From NCBI GenBank assembly GCA_027627685.1, contig CP091241.1:891149-955148 (forward strand): DNA of 64,000 nucleotides, in the 5' to 3' direction. Source of the DNA: Hyphomonadaceae bacterium ML37. GTDB taxonomy: Bacteria > Pseudomonadota > Alphaproteobacteria > Caulobacterales > Maricaulaceae. Below, piece by piece: positions 19,364 through 28,944 of this stretch. The notes under the pieces were generated by a model. That model searched no databases and was not told where the DNA came from. It saw nothing but the letters and a program-made list of their open reading frames with translations. The position numbers were made by a program, and so were the translations under genes. The first letter of the stretch is position 1, and each line of letters starts with the position of its first letter.

Positions 19364-19894
19364 TCAGTTTTCAGCGCCTTCCGCCGCCGCTGCGCGCCTA
19401 GCAATCAGCTCGTCGGCGTGCTCGCGGCTGTCGACTTCTTCGATGGTGTCGATCAGGCAGCGCCAGCCATCATCGGGGATGACGTATTCCATGTGGGGCT
19501 GGCAGATGCGCTGGTTGTCGCTGAAGCTGACGCCGATCTGCACGCCAAAGCGCATGCCCGAGCAGCGCTGGCGGGTGGTGACCAGATACTGGCGGCTCGG
19601 CCCGCCGCGGATCAGCAGATGGCGGTCGTCGATGACGGTATAGCCTGAAATGGTGCGGATGCGCACGCAGCGCGCGGCGTCTGCGTCGTCGTCTTCATCC
19701 CTGTCCAGGGCCTCGCCGGGATTGCCGTCTTCGTAACCCGGGGCGCTGTCCTGCAACGCCGCGCCGTTCACAGGCGCGGCGGCCAGCGCCAGCGCCAGGG
19801 CGCTGGCGGTCAGCAGCATGGCGGCCAGGATCGGGCCGTGTGCCGGACGGGTGGCCGGACGGGTCTGGGCTTCGGTTTTGGAGCGGGTCGCCAT
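19364..19894 (-). CDS. DUF6491 family exported protein
   Basis: 176 residues. An N-terminal hydrophobic segment (ILAAMLLTASALALALAAAP) serves as signal peptide or anchor. The mature part matches the DUF6491 layout: RCVRIRTISGYTVIDDRHLL, a TTRQRCSGMRFG strand, then RICQPHMEYV and GWRCLIDTI, with four conserved cysteines. Function is unknown for the family. The start is fixed by GAGGAGG 7 nt before ATG 19894. An acidic stretch (DRDEDDDADAA) follows the signal. Confidence 0.82.
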   Translation of the reverse strand: MATRSKTEAQTRPATRPAHGPILAAMLLTASALALALAAAPVNGAALQDSAPGYEDGNPGEALDRDEDDDADAARCVRIRTISGYTVIDDRHLLIRGGPSRQYLVTTRQRCSGMRFGVQIGVSFSDNQRICQPHMEYVIPDDGWRCLIDTIEEVDSREHADELIARRAAAAEGAEN

Positions 19895-20013
19895 GAGGGC
19901 GCCTCCTCTTGTTTTGACAGCGGCGATGCGCCGCCGGGCTGGGGGCTGACATTGAGCCTCAACCAATTGGTGTTTACAGGCTCACCATGGCCTGATTGAG
20001 GCGCCGCACCGCC

Positions 20014-21165
20014 ATGTTGTCCACCCCGAACCCCCATCCCCGCACCCGATTGCGCGTCGCCATCGCTGGCGCCGGCGCGGCGGGGCTGGCGTGCGCGCTG
20101 GCGCTGGCGCGGGCCGGGCATGAGGTGACCATCGCCGACGCCGGCGCGCCGGGGCGCGGCGCGCTCTGGGCGTCAGCGGGCATGCTCGCGCCGGGCTTCG
20201 AGACGCTGCTCGAGCTCGATCCCGCTCACCCTCTGGCGGACGGCTTCGCGGCGCTGGCCGCGCGCGGCGGGGCGCTGTGGGCGCAGTGGGCAGGGGTGGC
20301 GGCGGCGCTGGCGCCAGGCCATGCCCGGCCGGGCGTGGTGGTCCCGCTGCTGGACGAGACGGATGCCGCGCGTGCAGACGCGGCGCTGGCGCGGGCGGCC
20401 CGGTTTGGCGTGAGTGTGGAGCGGGTGAGCGCGCAGGCGATGCGGGCGGCCGAACCGGCGCTGGGGCTGACGCGCGGCGGCTTGCGCTTTCCTTCAGACG
20501 GCCAGATCGATAATCGCGCGCTGGGCCCAGCTTTGGTGGAGACGTTTCGTGCAGCCGGGGGCGTCGTGCTGGGCGAGGCGCCGGTGCGGGCGGTGGAGAG
20601 GGTTCAGGGCCGCGCCTGCGCGTTGGTGCTGAATGACGGACGGCGCCTTGAGGCGGACCTGATCGTGCTGGCCGTGGGCACGGGCAAGATCGAGGGCGCG
20701 CCGGTCTGGGCGCAGGCCGCGCCGGTGAAGGGCCAGATGATCGCCTGGGGGCCGCCTGCGCCGGTGCGGCTGACCCATGTGGTGCGTCATGTCTCGCTGT
20801 ATCTGGCCGCCAAACCGGACGGGCGGGTGATCGCGGGCGCCACCAGCGAGCCGGGCGTGGCGGGGCTGGACACCGATGACGCTGCGCTGGCGGGGCTGAG
20901 CGAACGGGCCGGGCGTCTGGTTCCGGCGCTGGCGGGGCGGGCGCCGGACGAGGGCTGGGCCGGGCTGCGCCCGCGGGCGCGCGACGGCATGCCGGTGATC
21001 GGCGAGGCGGCGCCCGGCCTGGTGCTGGCGGGCGGCGGTTACCGCAATGGCGTGCTGCTGGCGCCGGCGATCGCGCAGGCGGTCGAGACGCTGGTGCGCA
21101 CCGGATCGCTGCCCACGTGGGCGCGCGCCTTCACGCCGGACCGGGCGGGCCTGCGGGGCGGGTGA
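20014..21165 (+). CDS. thiO: Glycine oxidase ThiO-like FAD-dependent amine oxidase
   Basis: A 383-residue DAO-family flavoenzyme; ThiO oxidises glycine to the imine needed for the thiazole half of thiamine. The N-terminal Rossmann motif VAIAGAGAAGLACALALARAG binds FAD. Further signs are GALWASAGMLAPGFE, the DNRALGPAL substrate-site region, and a C-terminal WAGLRPRARDGMPVIGEAAP and GGYRNGVLLAP block that closes the FAD site. No other thi gene is nearby, so a different amine substrate is possible. The start is ATG 20014; a TTG at 19996 is less likely. Confidence 0.8.
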   Translation: MLSTPNPHPRTRLRVAIAGAGAAGLACALALARAGHEVTIADAGAPGRGALWASAGMLAPGFETLLELDPAHPLADGFAALAARGGALWAQWAGVAAALAPGHARPGVVVPLLDETDAARADAALARAARFGVSVERVSAQAMRAAEPALGLTRGGLRFPSDGQIDNRALGPALVETFRAAGGVVLGEAPVRAVERVQGRACALVLNDGRRLEADLIVLAVGTGKIEGAPVWAQAAPVKGQMIAWGPPAPVRLTHVVRHVSLYLAAKPDGRVIAGATSEPGVAGLDTDDAALAGLSERAGRLVPALAGRAPDEGWAGLRPRARDGMPVIGEAAPGLVLAGGGYRNGVLLAPAIAQAVETLVRTGSLPTWARAFTPDRAGLRGG

Positions 21166-21280
21166 CGGGGCCGGATTGTGCAGGCGCGGTTAACGAAAGC
21201 TTATGGCCTCTAACCCCAGGCTGGCGCGTGAACGGGCGAATCGCCCCCTCGCACGCCCTGGCGCCGCATCCGGAGTGGCC

Positions 21281-22141
21281 ATGTCCGATCCCCTGTCCAT
21301 GCTGGGCGACGCCCTGCCATCGCCCCGGCGCCTGATCGCCGACGCGGCGCGCGAGACGGGCGCCAGCTTCGACTTTCTGGTGCGCACGGCCCAGCGTGAG
21401 AGCAATTTCGATCCCGCCGCGCGCGCCCGCACCTCCAGCGCCGCGGGCCTGTTCCAGTTCATCGAGCAGACCTGGCTGGGCATGGTGTCGCGCCACGGCG
21501 CCAAGCATGGCTATGGCGAGCTGGCCGGGGCGGTGACGCGCGATGCGCAAGGCCGCTTCCAGGTCAGCGATCCCTCCCAGCGCGATGCGATCTTGAACCT
21601 GCGCTTTGATGCACGCGCGGCCAGCGTGATGGCCGGCGAGCTGGCGGCGGAGAACGCCTCTATCCTGCGCGCCGCGACAGGCCGCGAACCGACCGAAGGC
21701 GAGCTGTACGCGGCGCATTTTCTGGGCGCGCAGGGCGCCGCCCGCCTGATCGCCCACACGGCCGACAATCCGGCCCAGCGCGCCGATCAGCTCTTCCCCG
21801 CTGCGGCCGCCGCCAACCGGCCGATCTTCTTTGATCAGGGCCGCCCGCGCAGCGTCAGCGAAGTGCTCGCCCGCCTGACGGGTGAGAATAGCGGATCGGT
21901 GGAGGCGCCCTCGGCCTGGCGCGCTTCGGCGCGGGCGCCGCGTGAGGCTGCCGCCGCACCGGCTGAACCCCAGACCGCGGTGGCGCGCGCCGCCTCGGCG
22001 CTGGGCGTGGGCGAGAGCGGGCATCGCGGCGGCCTGGGCGGGCTCGCCGCCATGGGCCGTACGGGCAGCGTGCTGACCCCGGCGCTGGTGGAGCTTCTGG
22101 CCTCGCTGGACGCGCCGGCCCCGGCCAGGCGTAAAGGGTAA
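21281..22141 (+). CDS. Lytic transglycosylase (SLT domain)
   Basis: 286 residues. The SLT core is FLVRTAQRESNFDPAARARTSSAAGLFQFIEQTWL, with Glu40 in the QRES motif as general acid. It cleaves the MurNAc-GlcNAc bond, usually at cell-wall remodelling or secretion-system sites. No signal peptide is visible, as in several alphaproteobacterial family members. The C-terminal third is Ala/Pro-rich and probably disordered. ATG 21281 has GGAG at 5 nt and is preferred to an in-frame ATG 78 bp upstream. Confidence 0.85.
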   Translation: MSDPLSMLGDALPSPRRLIADAARETGASFDFLVRTAQRESNFDPAARARTSSAAGLFQFIEQTWLGMVSRHGAKHGYGELAGAVTRDAQGRFQVSDPSQRDAILNLRFDARAASVMAGELAAENASILRAATGREPTEGELYAAHFLGAQGAARLIAHTADNPAQRADQLFPAAAAANRPIFFDQGRPRSVSEVLARLTGENSGSVEAPSAWRASARAPREAAAAPAEPQTAVARAASALGVGESGHRGGLGGLAAMGRTGSVLTPALVELLASLDAPAPARRKG

Positions 22142-22229
22142 GTTACCCGTTCACCGCGTCTGACAAGCGGGCGTTAAGATTTGGCGCGCAGGCTGGATGC
22201 GTTCCTTTGCTGGGAGGCGTGTGGAGCCC

Positions 22230-23378
22230 ATGAGCGTGCATACCCTGAGAGCCCGCCTGACCCCGGATGATCTCGTCCGGCTCACCAATCGCGGCGATGA
22301 CGAGGCGCGTGCGCTGGCCGCCCGCAAGGTGTGCGCGCGCTACGCCGCGCCGGGCCTGAGCGAAGAAGAGCGCGTTCTGGGCGCGGAGATTGTCCGCGTG
22401 CTGGCCCGCGACGCCGCCGAGCTGGTGCGCCGGGCCCTGTCGGTGACGCTGCAGCGCTCGCCCCATCTGCCGCCCGACGTGGCGCGCCAGCTGGCCGCCG
22501 ACGTGGATTCCATCGCCATTCCGGTGATCGCCGGCTCGCCGGTGCTGACCGATGACGACCTGATCGACATTGTGCGCTCGGGCGCGGCCCGGCGCCAGGT
22601 GGCGGTGGCGACGCGCGAGCGCCTGTCCGAAGCCGTCACCGGCCAGATCGCCGAGCATGGCGTGACCGAGGCCGTGGGCGTGCTGGCGGGCAATAGCGGC
22701 GCCGCGTTCAATGCCGGCGCGTTTGCCAGCGTGTTCCGCCGGTTCGCGCAGACGCCCCAGGTGCTCGAACGCTTCATCGACCGCGATTCCCTGCCGCTGG
22801 AGATCACCGAGAAGCTGGTGGCGCGCATTTCCGATCAGGCCCTGCAGCGCCTGGTGTCGCGCCACGCCCTGCCGCCACAGCTGGCGGTGGAGCTGGCCGA
22901 GGGCGCGCGCGAACGCGCCACGGTGGATCTGGTCGACCAGGCGGGCCTCGCCCCTGATCCGCGCCGCTTCGCCCAGCAGCTCCAACTCAATAGCCGGCTG
23001 ACGCCCTCGCTCCTGCTGCGCGCCCTGTTCCGGGGCCATATGAGCTTTTTCGAGCATTGCGTGGCCGAGCTGGCGGGCCTTGAGCACTCCAAGGCCTGGG
23101 TGCTGATCCACGACGCCGGACCGCTGGGCCTGGAGGCGATCTTCCGCCGCGCCGGCCTGCCCGAGCGCATATTGCCCGCCGTGCGCGCGGCGCTGCAGGC
23201 CTGGCACTCGCTGGAGATGGGCCCGGGCGGCGCGCGCGACATGATCCGCTTCCGCAAACACCTCGTCGAACGCGTCTTCACCCAGTTCCAGGGCGCACCC
23301 CTGTCAGAACTGGACTACTGCCTCGACCGCCTGGACGCCGACATCGCCGCAGCAGGCTATGCGCAGCGGGCGGGGTAG
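22230..23378 (+). CDS. DUF2336 domain protein (first copy)
   Basis: A 382-residue all-helical protein of the DUF2336 family, which is almost confined to Alphaproteobacteria and is often found near signalling genes. Visible features are a HEAT-like start (LVRLTNRGDDEARALAARKV), LVRRALSVTLQRSPHLPPDVARQLAAD, IVRSGAARRQVAVATRERLS and FIDRDSLPLEITEKLVARISD. Members often hang together with receivers and HPt proteins, as here. Function is unknown. ATG 22230 has GGAG just upstream. Confidence 0.85.
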   Translation: MSVHTLRARLTPDDLVRLTNRGDDEARALAARKVCARYAAPGLSEEERVLGAEIVRVLARDAAELVRRALSVTLQRSPHLPPDVARQLAADVDSIAIPVIAGSPVLTDDDLIDIVRSGAARRQVAVATRERLSEAVTGQIAEHGVTEAVGVLAGNSGAAFNAGAFASVFRRFAQTPQVLERFIDRDSLPLEITEKLVARISDQALQRLVSRHALPPQLAVELAEGARERATVDLVDQAGLAPDPRRFAQQLQLNSRLTPSLLLRALFRGHMSFFEHCVAELAGLEHSKAWVLIHDAGPLGLEAIFRRAGLPERILPAVRAALQAWHSLEMGPGGARDMIRFRKHLVERVFTQFQGAPLSELDYCLDRLDADIAAAGYAQRAG

Positions 23379-23432
23379 GGGCATTCGAAACAGCAAGCCA
23401 TTGGCCTCAATGATAAAAATGTATCGTTGATG

Positions 23433-23571
23433 CCTCCTCTCCCCCATTTATGGGGGAGAGGGTAGGGTGAGGGGGCGGTCTTTTCCGCCTCACCTTGCGC
23501 CGCCGCGTTGTATTGGACCGTCCGTGCACCCCTCACCCCACCCTCTCCCCTGAAGGAGGGGAGAGGGGGCT
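23433..23571. repeat. Inverted pair of CTCTCCCCC-type intergenic repeats
   Basis: First unit: CTCTCCCCC-ATTTAT-GGGGGAGAG hairpin (23437-23460) followed by GGTAGGGTGAGGGGG. Second unit, inverted: CCCCTCACCCCACCCTCTCCCC with hairpin CCTCTCCCC-TGAAGGA-GGGGAGAGG (23542-23566). The pair forms a large inverted repeat between convergent genes and could stop transcription from both sides. It resembles intergenic repeats widespread in proteobacteria. Confidence 0.75.
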
Positions 23572-23655
23572 GGACCAGGGCGTGTTTTCAAGGAATAGCT
23601 GGCGGCTGGCTCAACTCCAAAAGTGCAGCGCTTGGAGGCTCCTCTCCGAAACCCT

Positions 23656-24150
23656 CTAACCCCGCTCGCCCACCAGTTTCGTCACGCGGGTTTCGAGCTC
23701 TTCGGCGAGGGCTTTGCCGATGGGGTCGGTGTCGTCGCGCACGTTTTGCAGGATGGCGGCGCGGATGGCGCCGACATGGGCGTCGACCAGGGCCACGGGC
23801 GCGGCGGCGCGCTGCTCGGGCGTCTCGATGAGCTTGGACAGCGAGGCGGCGATGCGGGTGATGATGGGAAACTCGTAGGTGGCGCCCAGCCCGCGCAGAT
23901 CATGGGCGCTGGTGAACAGCGCCTCGCCGGTCTCGCCGTCCAGGCCTTGCGTACGCGCGGTGCGCATCAGGGCTTCGAGCTTGGCGACTTCTTCTTCCAG
24001 CCAGGCTTTGAAATTCTGGCGCAGATCGCCCACGGCGGCCTCGGCGCGCGCCATCATGGCTTCATTGGCGGCGGGCAGGGCGCCGCCCACCTTGGCTTTC
24101 AGCATGTTGGGCGGGGTGATGATCTCGATGGGGCGTTCGCGCTGGGTCAT
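23656..24150 (-). CDS. HPt (histidine phosphotransfer) domain protein
   Basis: 164 residues. FTSAHDLRGLGATYEFPIITRIAASL is the HPt signature, with His83 as the phospho-accepting residue. A long helix precedes it (NFKAWLEEEVAKLEALMRTA). It would shuttle phosphate between receivers. It follows the response regulator by 26 bp on the same strand, so the two are probably co-expressed partners. The N-terminal 30 residues are unassigned. Confidence 0.85.
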   Translation of the reverse strand: MTQRERPIEIITPPNMLKAKVGGALPAANEAMMARAEAAVGDLRQNFKAWLEEEVAKLEALMRTARTQGLDGETGEALFTSAHDLRGLGATYEFPIITRIAASLSKLIETPEQRAAAPVALVDAHVGAIRAAILQNVRDDTDPIGKALAEELETRVTKLVGERG

Positions 24151-24176
24151 GGGTCAGGCGTCTCCGCTGGGGTGTT

Positions 24177-24692
24177 TCAGGACAGGGGGGCCGCGTCGTC
24201 GCGGCGCTCCGGTCCCTGATAGCCGCTGGCCAGTCGGCGCCGGTCGGGTCCGAAAAACACCTTGGTGCGCACGAAGGGGCGGGGCCGGTTCACGATCATT
24301 TGCAGGCGCTTGTACAGGCCTTCGGCGGCGAAGGGCTTGACCAGGAACTCGGTCACGCCGGCGTCGCGGGCCTCTTTCACCTTGGACGGCTCGGCATAGG
24401 CGGTCAGCATGATGATGGGCAGAAGCGGGCAGGGGCTTTCTTCGGGGTCACGCAGGGTGCGCACCAGGGCCAGCCCGTCCACCGGCTTCATCTTCCAGTC
24501 GCAGATCAGGATGTCGATCTTTTCGCCGCGCAGGATATGCAGCGCCGCTTCGACGTCGGAGGCTTCATAGACATTGATGATGCCGAACGCGCCCAGCACC
24601 GAGCGCACGATCCCGCGCATGGCGGCGTTGTCATCCACCACGGCGATGCGCAGCTTGCCCAGCCCGTCCGGGGCAGACCCGTTTGCGATCAT
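24177..24692 (-). CDS. CheY-like response regulator
   Basis: 171 residues, a single receiver. The acidic pair Asp20-Asp21, phospho-acceptor Asp65 (ILICDWKMKPVDG), LTAYAE and the KPF lysine loop are all present. After the receiver comes a tail (VFFGPDRRR, YQGPERR) common in alphaproteobacterial single-domain receivers, with no DNA-binding domain. Output is therefore probably by protein contact or by phosphate transfer through the HPt encoded next to it. AGGGG lies about 9 nt before the ATG. Confidence 0.92.
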   Translation of the reverse strand: MIANGSAPDGLGKLRIAVVDDNAAMRGIVRSVLGAFGIINVYEASDVEAALHILRGEKIDILICDWKMKPVDGLALVRTLRDPEESPCPLLPIIMLTAYAEPSKVKEARDAGVTEFLVKPFAAEGLYKRLQMIVNRPRPFVRTKVFFGPDRRRLASGYQGPERRDDAAPLS

Positions 24693-24793
24693 GTCGTGCG
24701 CCCCTTGTCCGCCGCACAGGCTTTCCCAACCGGGGTAGATGAATTTGTTTAATGGCGCGCTAAGCGCCCGCGCCCGGGGGCCGGCGGGCGCGT

Positions 24794-25555
24794 TCAGTCG
24801 GCGGCGAATTGCTCCATCAGGATGCGCTCGCCCAGCGCCTTGCCCTCGTCAAACAGAAGCGTCAGCGAGATGGAGCGCGCCTCGTTGATGGTGACGGTGG
24901 CGGCGTCGCGAAATTCCTGATTGTCGGCCACCACCGAGACCGGGCGCTTTTCCGGCTCCAGCACGTCAAAGCGCACCCGGCTGCCATGGCGCAGCAGCGC
25001 GCCGCGCCAGCGGCGGGGGCGGAAGGCGCTGATCGGGGTCAGGGCCAGAAGCTGGGCGTCCAGCGGCAGGATGGGGCCGTGGGCAGACAGGTTATAGGCG
25101 GTGGATCCGGCGGGCGTGGCCACCAGGACGCCATCGGCGGCCAACTCCTGCAGGCGCATGCGGCCATCGACGCTGATGCGGATCTTCGCCGTCTGGCGCG
25201 TTTCGCGCAGCAGCGACACCTCGTTGATGGCCAGCGCTTCAAACGTGCGCCCGTCCACATGGCGCCCCACCGCGCGCAAGGGATGGATGGCGGCGCGCTC
25301 GGCCACGGCGAGCCGTTCTGGCAGACCGTCCTCGCGCGGTTCGTTCATCAAAAAGCCCACCGAGCCGAAATTCATGCCGTAGACCGGGATATTGCGCCCC
25401 ATCACGGCGTGCAGGGCGTCCAGCATCACGCCATCGCCGCCCAGCGCGATCAGGCAGTCCGCCTCGTCCAGCGCCACCTCGCCATAGCGCTTGGCCAGCC
25501 GCTCACGCGCGGCGCGGGCGTCGGCGCGGTCAGCGGCGTGATAGGCGAGACGCAT
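24794..25555 (-). CDS. nadK: NAD kinase
   Basis: 253-residue enzyme making NADP from NAD and ATP or polyphosphate. [16 protein letters not shown] holds the GGDG motif, and [20 protein letters not shown] is the NAD-binding loop. [10 protein letters not shown] is also typical. The short N-terminus ([13 protein letters not shown]) agrees with compact alphaproteobacterial NadK, so the start is set at 25555 and not at the open frame upstream. The ribosome-binding site is weak. Confidence 0.93.
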   Translation of the reverse strand: MRLAYHAADRADARAARERLAKRYGEVALDEADCLIALGGDGVMLDALHAVMGRNIPVYGMNFGSVGFLMNEPREDGLPERLAVAERAAIHPLRAVGRHVDGRTFEALAINEVSLLRETRQTAKIRISVDGRMRLQELAADGVLVATPAGSTAYNLSAHGPILPLDAQLLALTPISAFRPRRWRGALLRHGSRVRFDVLEPEKRPVSVVADNQEFRDAATVTINEARSISLTLLFDEGKALGERILMEQFAAD

Positions 25556-25589
25556 GGGGCATTCCGTGCTGATGAAGGGCGGGCGCGGG

Positions 25590-26639
25590 CTAGTGGATTG
25601 AACCGCCCGCGCCCATCCGGTGCAAGGCCCGGCGCGCATCATCACGGGTGAAGGCGCCATAGATGTCGGTGCGGGCGCGCGCCAGCGCATCGGGCGCCAT
25701 GGCGTGGGCTCGGCCCGATGCGGCCATGGAATCGATGAGATCGGCCGCCTCGCCCGGCGTCATGGCCATGGCCCGCGCCGCCAGGAGGCAGGCGCGCAGC
25801 GGCGAGCGGCGCATGGCCTGGCGCCAGTCGGCGGCCTCCATCCCGGTCAGGCGGGCAATGGCGTGGTCGGCGATTTCCGCGCGCCCGTTGCGCGCCGCGC
25901 GCAGCACGTCAGCGGCTGTGAGGGCACGGTCGGACATGAGCTTGCGAGTCACTTCGTCGGCGTCGCGGTCGGCGTCGGCGTCCACGTCCGGAAGCGGCGC
26001 GTCCGGCTTGGGTGCGGCGATGTCGGCCAGTTCCGGGTAACGCTCCACCAGTAGCGTGCGCACGCGCTGCGCGGCGATGGCGTGGAGCGAGCGCACGAAG
26101 CCGGCGCTGAGATCGCCGCGACCGGCCAGCGCGTCCTGCAGGATTTCATGGCTGCGCGCCACCGCCATGAAATCGCCCGCCGAGGTTTCGGCCAGGATCG
26201 CCCCTTCATGGGCGGCCAGCGCCATCAGGCAGTCGCGCTCGCGGTGGCGGGCCATGGCGGCGGTGACGGGTGCGCTCAGGTGAATACGCCCGATCAGCGC
26301 CATGCGGTGATCATGGCCCAGATCAGCCAGTGCGATCAGGTCACGCTCGTCCAGCGCCAGCGAGCGCTCCACGATGGGCCGGGCGATGTCGAGTGGCTCG
26401 AAGGCCAAAAGGCGCACCGCCTCGCGCGGGGCCCAGTCGCAGCGCGCCAGACGCACGGCGGCGTGGGCGCGCGCGCCGGATTCGGCGATGCGCAACAGAT
26501 CGGTGAGCACCGGATCGATCTCGGCGATGATGGTATCGGGCAGAGGCCGTATGGCGCACAGATCGCTGAGCTGGACAGCCTTGCGCCCGGCCGCGTGGTG
26601 GCGGCCGTCGGGGTCTGGCGATAAACTGACGTGCGGCAT
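25590..26639 (-). CDS. DUF2336 domain protein (second copy)
   Basis: 349 residues, all helical. The DUF2336 pattern is seen in [48 protein letters not shown] and [26 protein letters not shown]. It diverges from the first copy (22230-23378) and is no recent duplicate. An acidic, Asp-rich linker ([10 protein letters not shown]) sits near residue 220. It lies 34 bp upstream of nadK on the same strand. Function is unknown. Confidence 0.75.
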   Translation of the reverse strand: MPHVSLSPDPDGRHHAAGRKAVQLSDLCAIRPLPDTIIAEIDPVLTDLLRIAESGARAHAAVRLARCDWAPREAVRLLAFEPLDIARPIVERSLALDERDLIALADLGHDHRMALIGRIHLSAPVTAAMARHRERDCLMALAAHEGAILAETSAGDFMAVARSHEILQDALAGRGDLSAGFVRSLHAIAAQRVRTLLVERYPELADIAAPKPDAPLPDVDADADRDADEVTRKLMSDRALTAADVLRAARNGRAEIADHAIARLTGMEAADWRQAMRRSPLRACLLAARAMAMTPGEAADLIDSMAASGRAHAMAPDALARARTDIYGAFTRDDARRALHRMGAGGSIH

Positions 26640-26723
26640 GATACCGGTCCGTACTGTCCCTCTGGCGGAACATGCTGACTGCGCTATGGTTAGGAATGCG
26701 TTAGTGCAGCCAGGATCAAGCGC

Positions 26724-28016
26724 ATGGCCCGGGATATGGAAGAGACTGCCGCTGCATGCCTGCGGGCGCGATTTGACGCGGTGCGCGGGCGCACCCTGGC
26801 GCTGGCCGCGCCTTTCTCACCTGAGGATATGGGCGCCCAGGCGATGGCGGACGCCTCGCCCGGCAAATGGCATCTGGGCCACACGACCTGGTTCTGGGAG
26901 ACGTTTCTCCTCAAGGCGTTCGATGGCGGCTATGAGCCCGCAGACGCCCGGTTCAACTATCTGTTCAACTCCTATTACGAGGCCATTGGCGCGCGTCAGG
27001 CGCGGTCCGAACGCGGGCTGATCACCCGTCCGGGGCTCGACGCGGTGCTGGCCTATCGCCAGCATGTGGACGCGGCGGTGGGGCGCTGGTTCGACCGCGC
27101 GGACCCGGCGGCGCTGGACGCGGCGCGCGGCGTGATCGAGACGGGCCTCGCCCATGAGGAGCAGCATCAGGAGCTGTTCCTGACCGACATCAAATATCTG
27201 TTATCGCGCGCGGCGTTCCGCGAAGCGGGGTTCGCGCAGCCCGCGCGGCCCGTCATCAGTGAGGCGGCGCAGCCGCTGGAGTGGATCGCGTTCGAGGGCG
27301 GGGTGCATCGCTTCGGCCATGAGGGCGATGCGTTCGCCTTCGACAATGAAGGCCCGGCCCATGACGGCGTGCTGACGCCCTTCGCCCTGGCCTCCCGCCC
27401 GGTGACCAATGGCGAGTTTCTGGCCTTCATCGAGGATGGCGGCTATCGCGAGCCGCGCCACTGGCTGTCGGACGGCTGGGCGCTGATCCAGGCGGAAGGG
27501 CGCGACGCGCCGCTCTACTGGACCAGGGACGAGACGCGCTGGCGCGAGTTCACCCTGCATGGCGATCAGGCCCTGGACCTCAACGCCCCGGTCAGCCATG
27601 TCGATTATTTCGAGGCGTCGGCCTATGCCGCCTGGACCGGCGCGCGCCTGCCCGAAGAGCGCGAATGGGAGCATGCGGCGCGCGGCGTCGATCCGGTTGA
27701 GGGGCGCTGGGCGCAGCCTGATGGCTGGCTGCAGGCTTGCCAGGTTAATGGGCCGATGAGCGGGCCGGCAGGGCTGGCGGGAATGTTCGGCGAGGTGTGG
27801 GAGTGGACGCGCTCGGCCTATGCGCCCTATCCCGGCTACCGCGCCGATGCGGGGGCCATCGGCGAGTACAACGCCAAATTCATGTGCGGCCAATATGTGC
27901 TCAAGGGCGGCTCCGCCTTGACGTCGCCGGGTCATGTGCGCGCCAGCTACCGCAATTTCTTCCCGCCTGCCGCGCAATGGCAGATGACGGGGCTGAGGCT
28001 CGCCCGGGACATCTGA
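26724..28016 (+). CDS. egtB: EgtB-like sulfoxide synthase
   Basis: A 430-residue non-haem iron enzyme that joins hercynine to a cysteine-type thiol with O2 in ergothioneine synthesis. An N-terminal DinB-like domain supplies the iron ligands: HLGH at residue 50 and HEEQHQE (His144, His148). The C-terminal FGE-sulfatase-like domain runs from about residue 190 (VTNGEFLAFIEDGGY, YAAWTGARLPEEREWEHAAR, GEVWEWTRSAY). No egtD methyltransferase is in the window, so hercynine must come from elsewhere or the substrate differs. AGGA at 8 nt supports the start. Confidence 0.87.
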   Translation: MARDMEETAAACLRARFDAVRGRTLALAAPFSPEDMGAQAMADASPGKWHLGHTTWFWETFLLKAFDGGYEPADARFNYLFNSYYEAIGARQARSERGLITRPGLDAVLAYRQHVDAAVGRWFDRADPAALDAARGVIETGLAHEEQHQELFLTDIKYLLSRAAFREAGFAQPARPVISEAAQPLEWIAFEGGVHRFGHEGDAFAFDNEGPAHDGVLTPFALASRPVTNGEFLAFIEDGGYREPRHWLSDGWALIQAEGRDAPLYWTRDETRWREFTLHGDQALDLNAPVSHVDYFEASAYAAWTGARLPEEREWEHAARGVDPVEGRWAQPDGWLQACQVNGPMSGPAGLAGMFGEVWEWTRSAYAPYPGYRADAGAIGEYNAKFMCGQYVLKGGSALTSPGHVRASYRNFFPPAAQWQMTGLRLARDI

Positions 28017-28099
28017 CCGGTTTGACGCCTGCGCCGGGGCGCGCGATCATGGGATAAAGGCGGGCGGCTCGACCCGTTCGCCGCGTCAGGGAGGCGATT

Positions 28100-28864
28100 A
28101 TGGACGATCAGGCCCGCATCAGCGTCAAGGATCAGGTTTCGCCTGAGGAGTGGAAGGCGCGCTGCGATCTGGCCGCGCTGTACCGGCTCATTTTCATGCA
28201 TGGCTGGGATGATCTGTTCTTCACCCATATCTCCATGCGCGTGCCGGGGCCGGAGGAGCATTTCCTGCTCAATCCGTTCGGATTGCTGTTCGAGGATGTG
28301 ACGGCGTCCAACCTGGTCAAGGTGGACATTGAGGGCAATGTCCTGCCGCCCAGCCAGTACGGCATCAACCCGGCGGGATTCACTATCCATTCTGCCATCC
28401 ACCACGCGCGCCCGGACGTGAAGGTGATCATGCATCTGCACACCGATCAGGGCGTGGCGGTGTCAGCGCAGAAGCGTGGGCTTCTGCCCATCTCCCAGAG
28501 CGCCATGACGGTGATGAAGGACGTGGTCTATCACGGCTATGAAGGCATCGCGCTGGACGCCGACGAGAAGACCCGCCTGGTGGCCGATCTGGGCCAGCAC
28601 AATCTGATGATCCTCAATAATCACGGCACGCTGACCACCGGCGATCACCCGTTCTCGTGCTACGTGCGCATGTACATGCTCGAGCGCGCCTGCAAGATGC
28701 AGGTCATGGCCCAGGGCGCCGAGCTGGTGGAGTGGGACAAGGCCATGCAGGACCGGGTCTACGCCCAGGGCGAACAGGCCTTCACCAATGAATTCTTCAA
28801 GGAAATCGCCTGGGCGGCCCTGCGCGCGCGGGTGGACCGGCAATGCCCGGGCTATGATATCTGA
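28100..28864 (+). CDS. Class II aldolase/adducin family protein
   Basis: 254 residues. The zinc-binding histidines are HLHT (His112, His114) and NNHG (His175). HGWDDLFFTHISMRVPG and LLNPFGLLFEDVTASNLVKV are family hallmarks. Members are aldolases, epimerases or, in this longer branch, proteins of unclear activity often called class II aldolase. The usual acidic catalytic residue near position 75 cannot be assigned safely. It is 83 bp after egtB, possibly a separate transcript. Confidence 0.88.
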   Translation: MDDQARISVKDQVSPEEWKARCDLAALYRLIFMHGWDDLFFTHISMRVPGPEEHFLLNPFGLLFEDVTASNLVKVDIEGNVLPPSQYGINPAGFTIHSAIHHARPDVKVIMHLHTDQGVAVSAQKRGLLPISQSAMTVMKDVVYHGYEGIALDADEKTRLVADLGQHNLMILNNHGTLTTGDHPFSCYVRMYMLERACKMQVMAQGAELVEWDKAMQDRVYAQGEQAFTNEFFKEIAWAALRARVDRQCPGYDI

Positions 28865-28944
28865 TCGCGTGTAGGGCGAAAACGGACTCGACTCAACGCT
28901 TCTGACGTGTGCGTAATGCGCCCTCCCGGACAGGGGAGGCGGGC

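Noticed and set aside
23433-23571. CRISPR array
   Set aside because: Only two units, in inverted orientation, each a simple hairpin. There are no regular spacers and no cas genes in the window.
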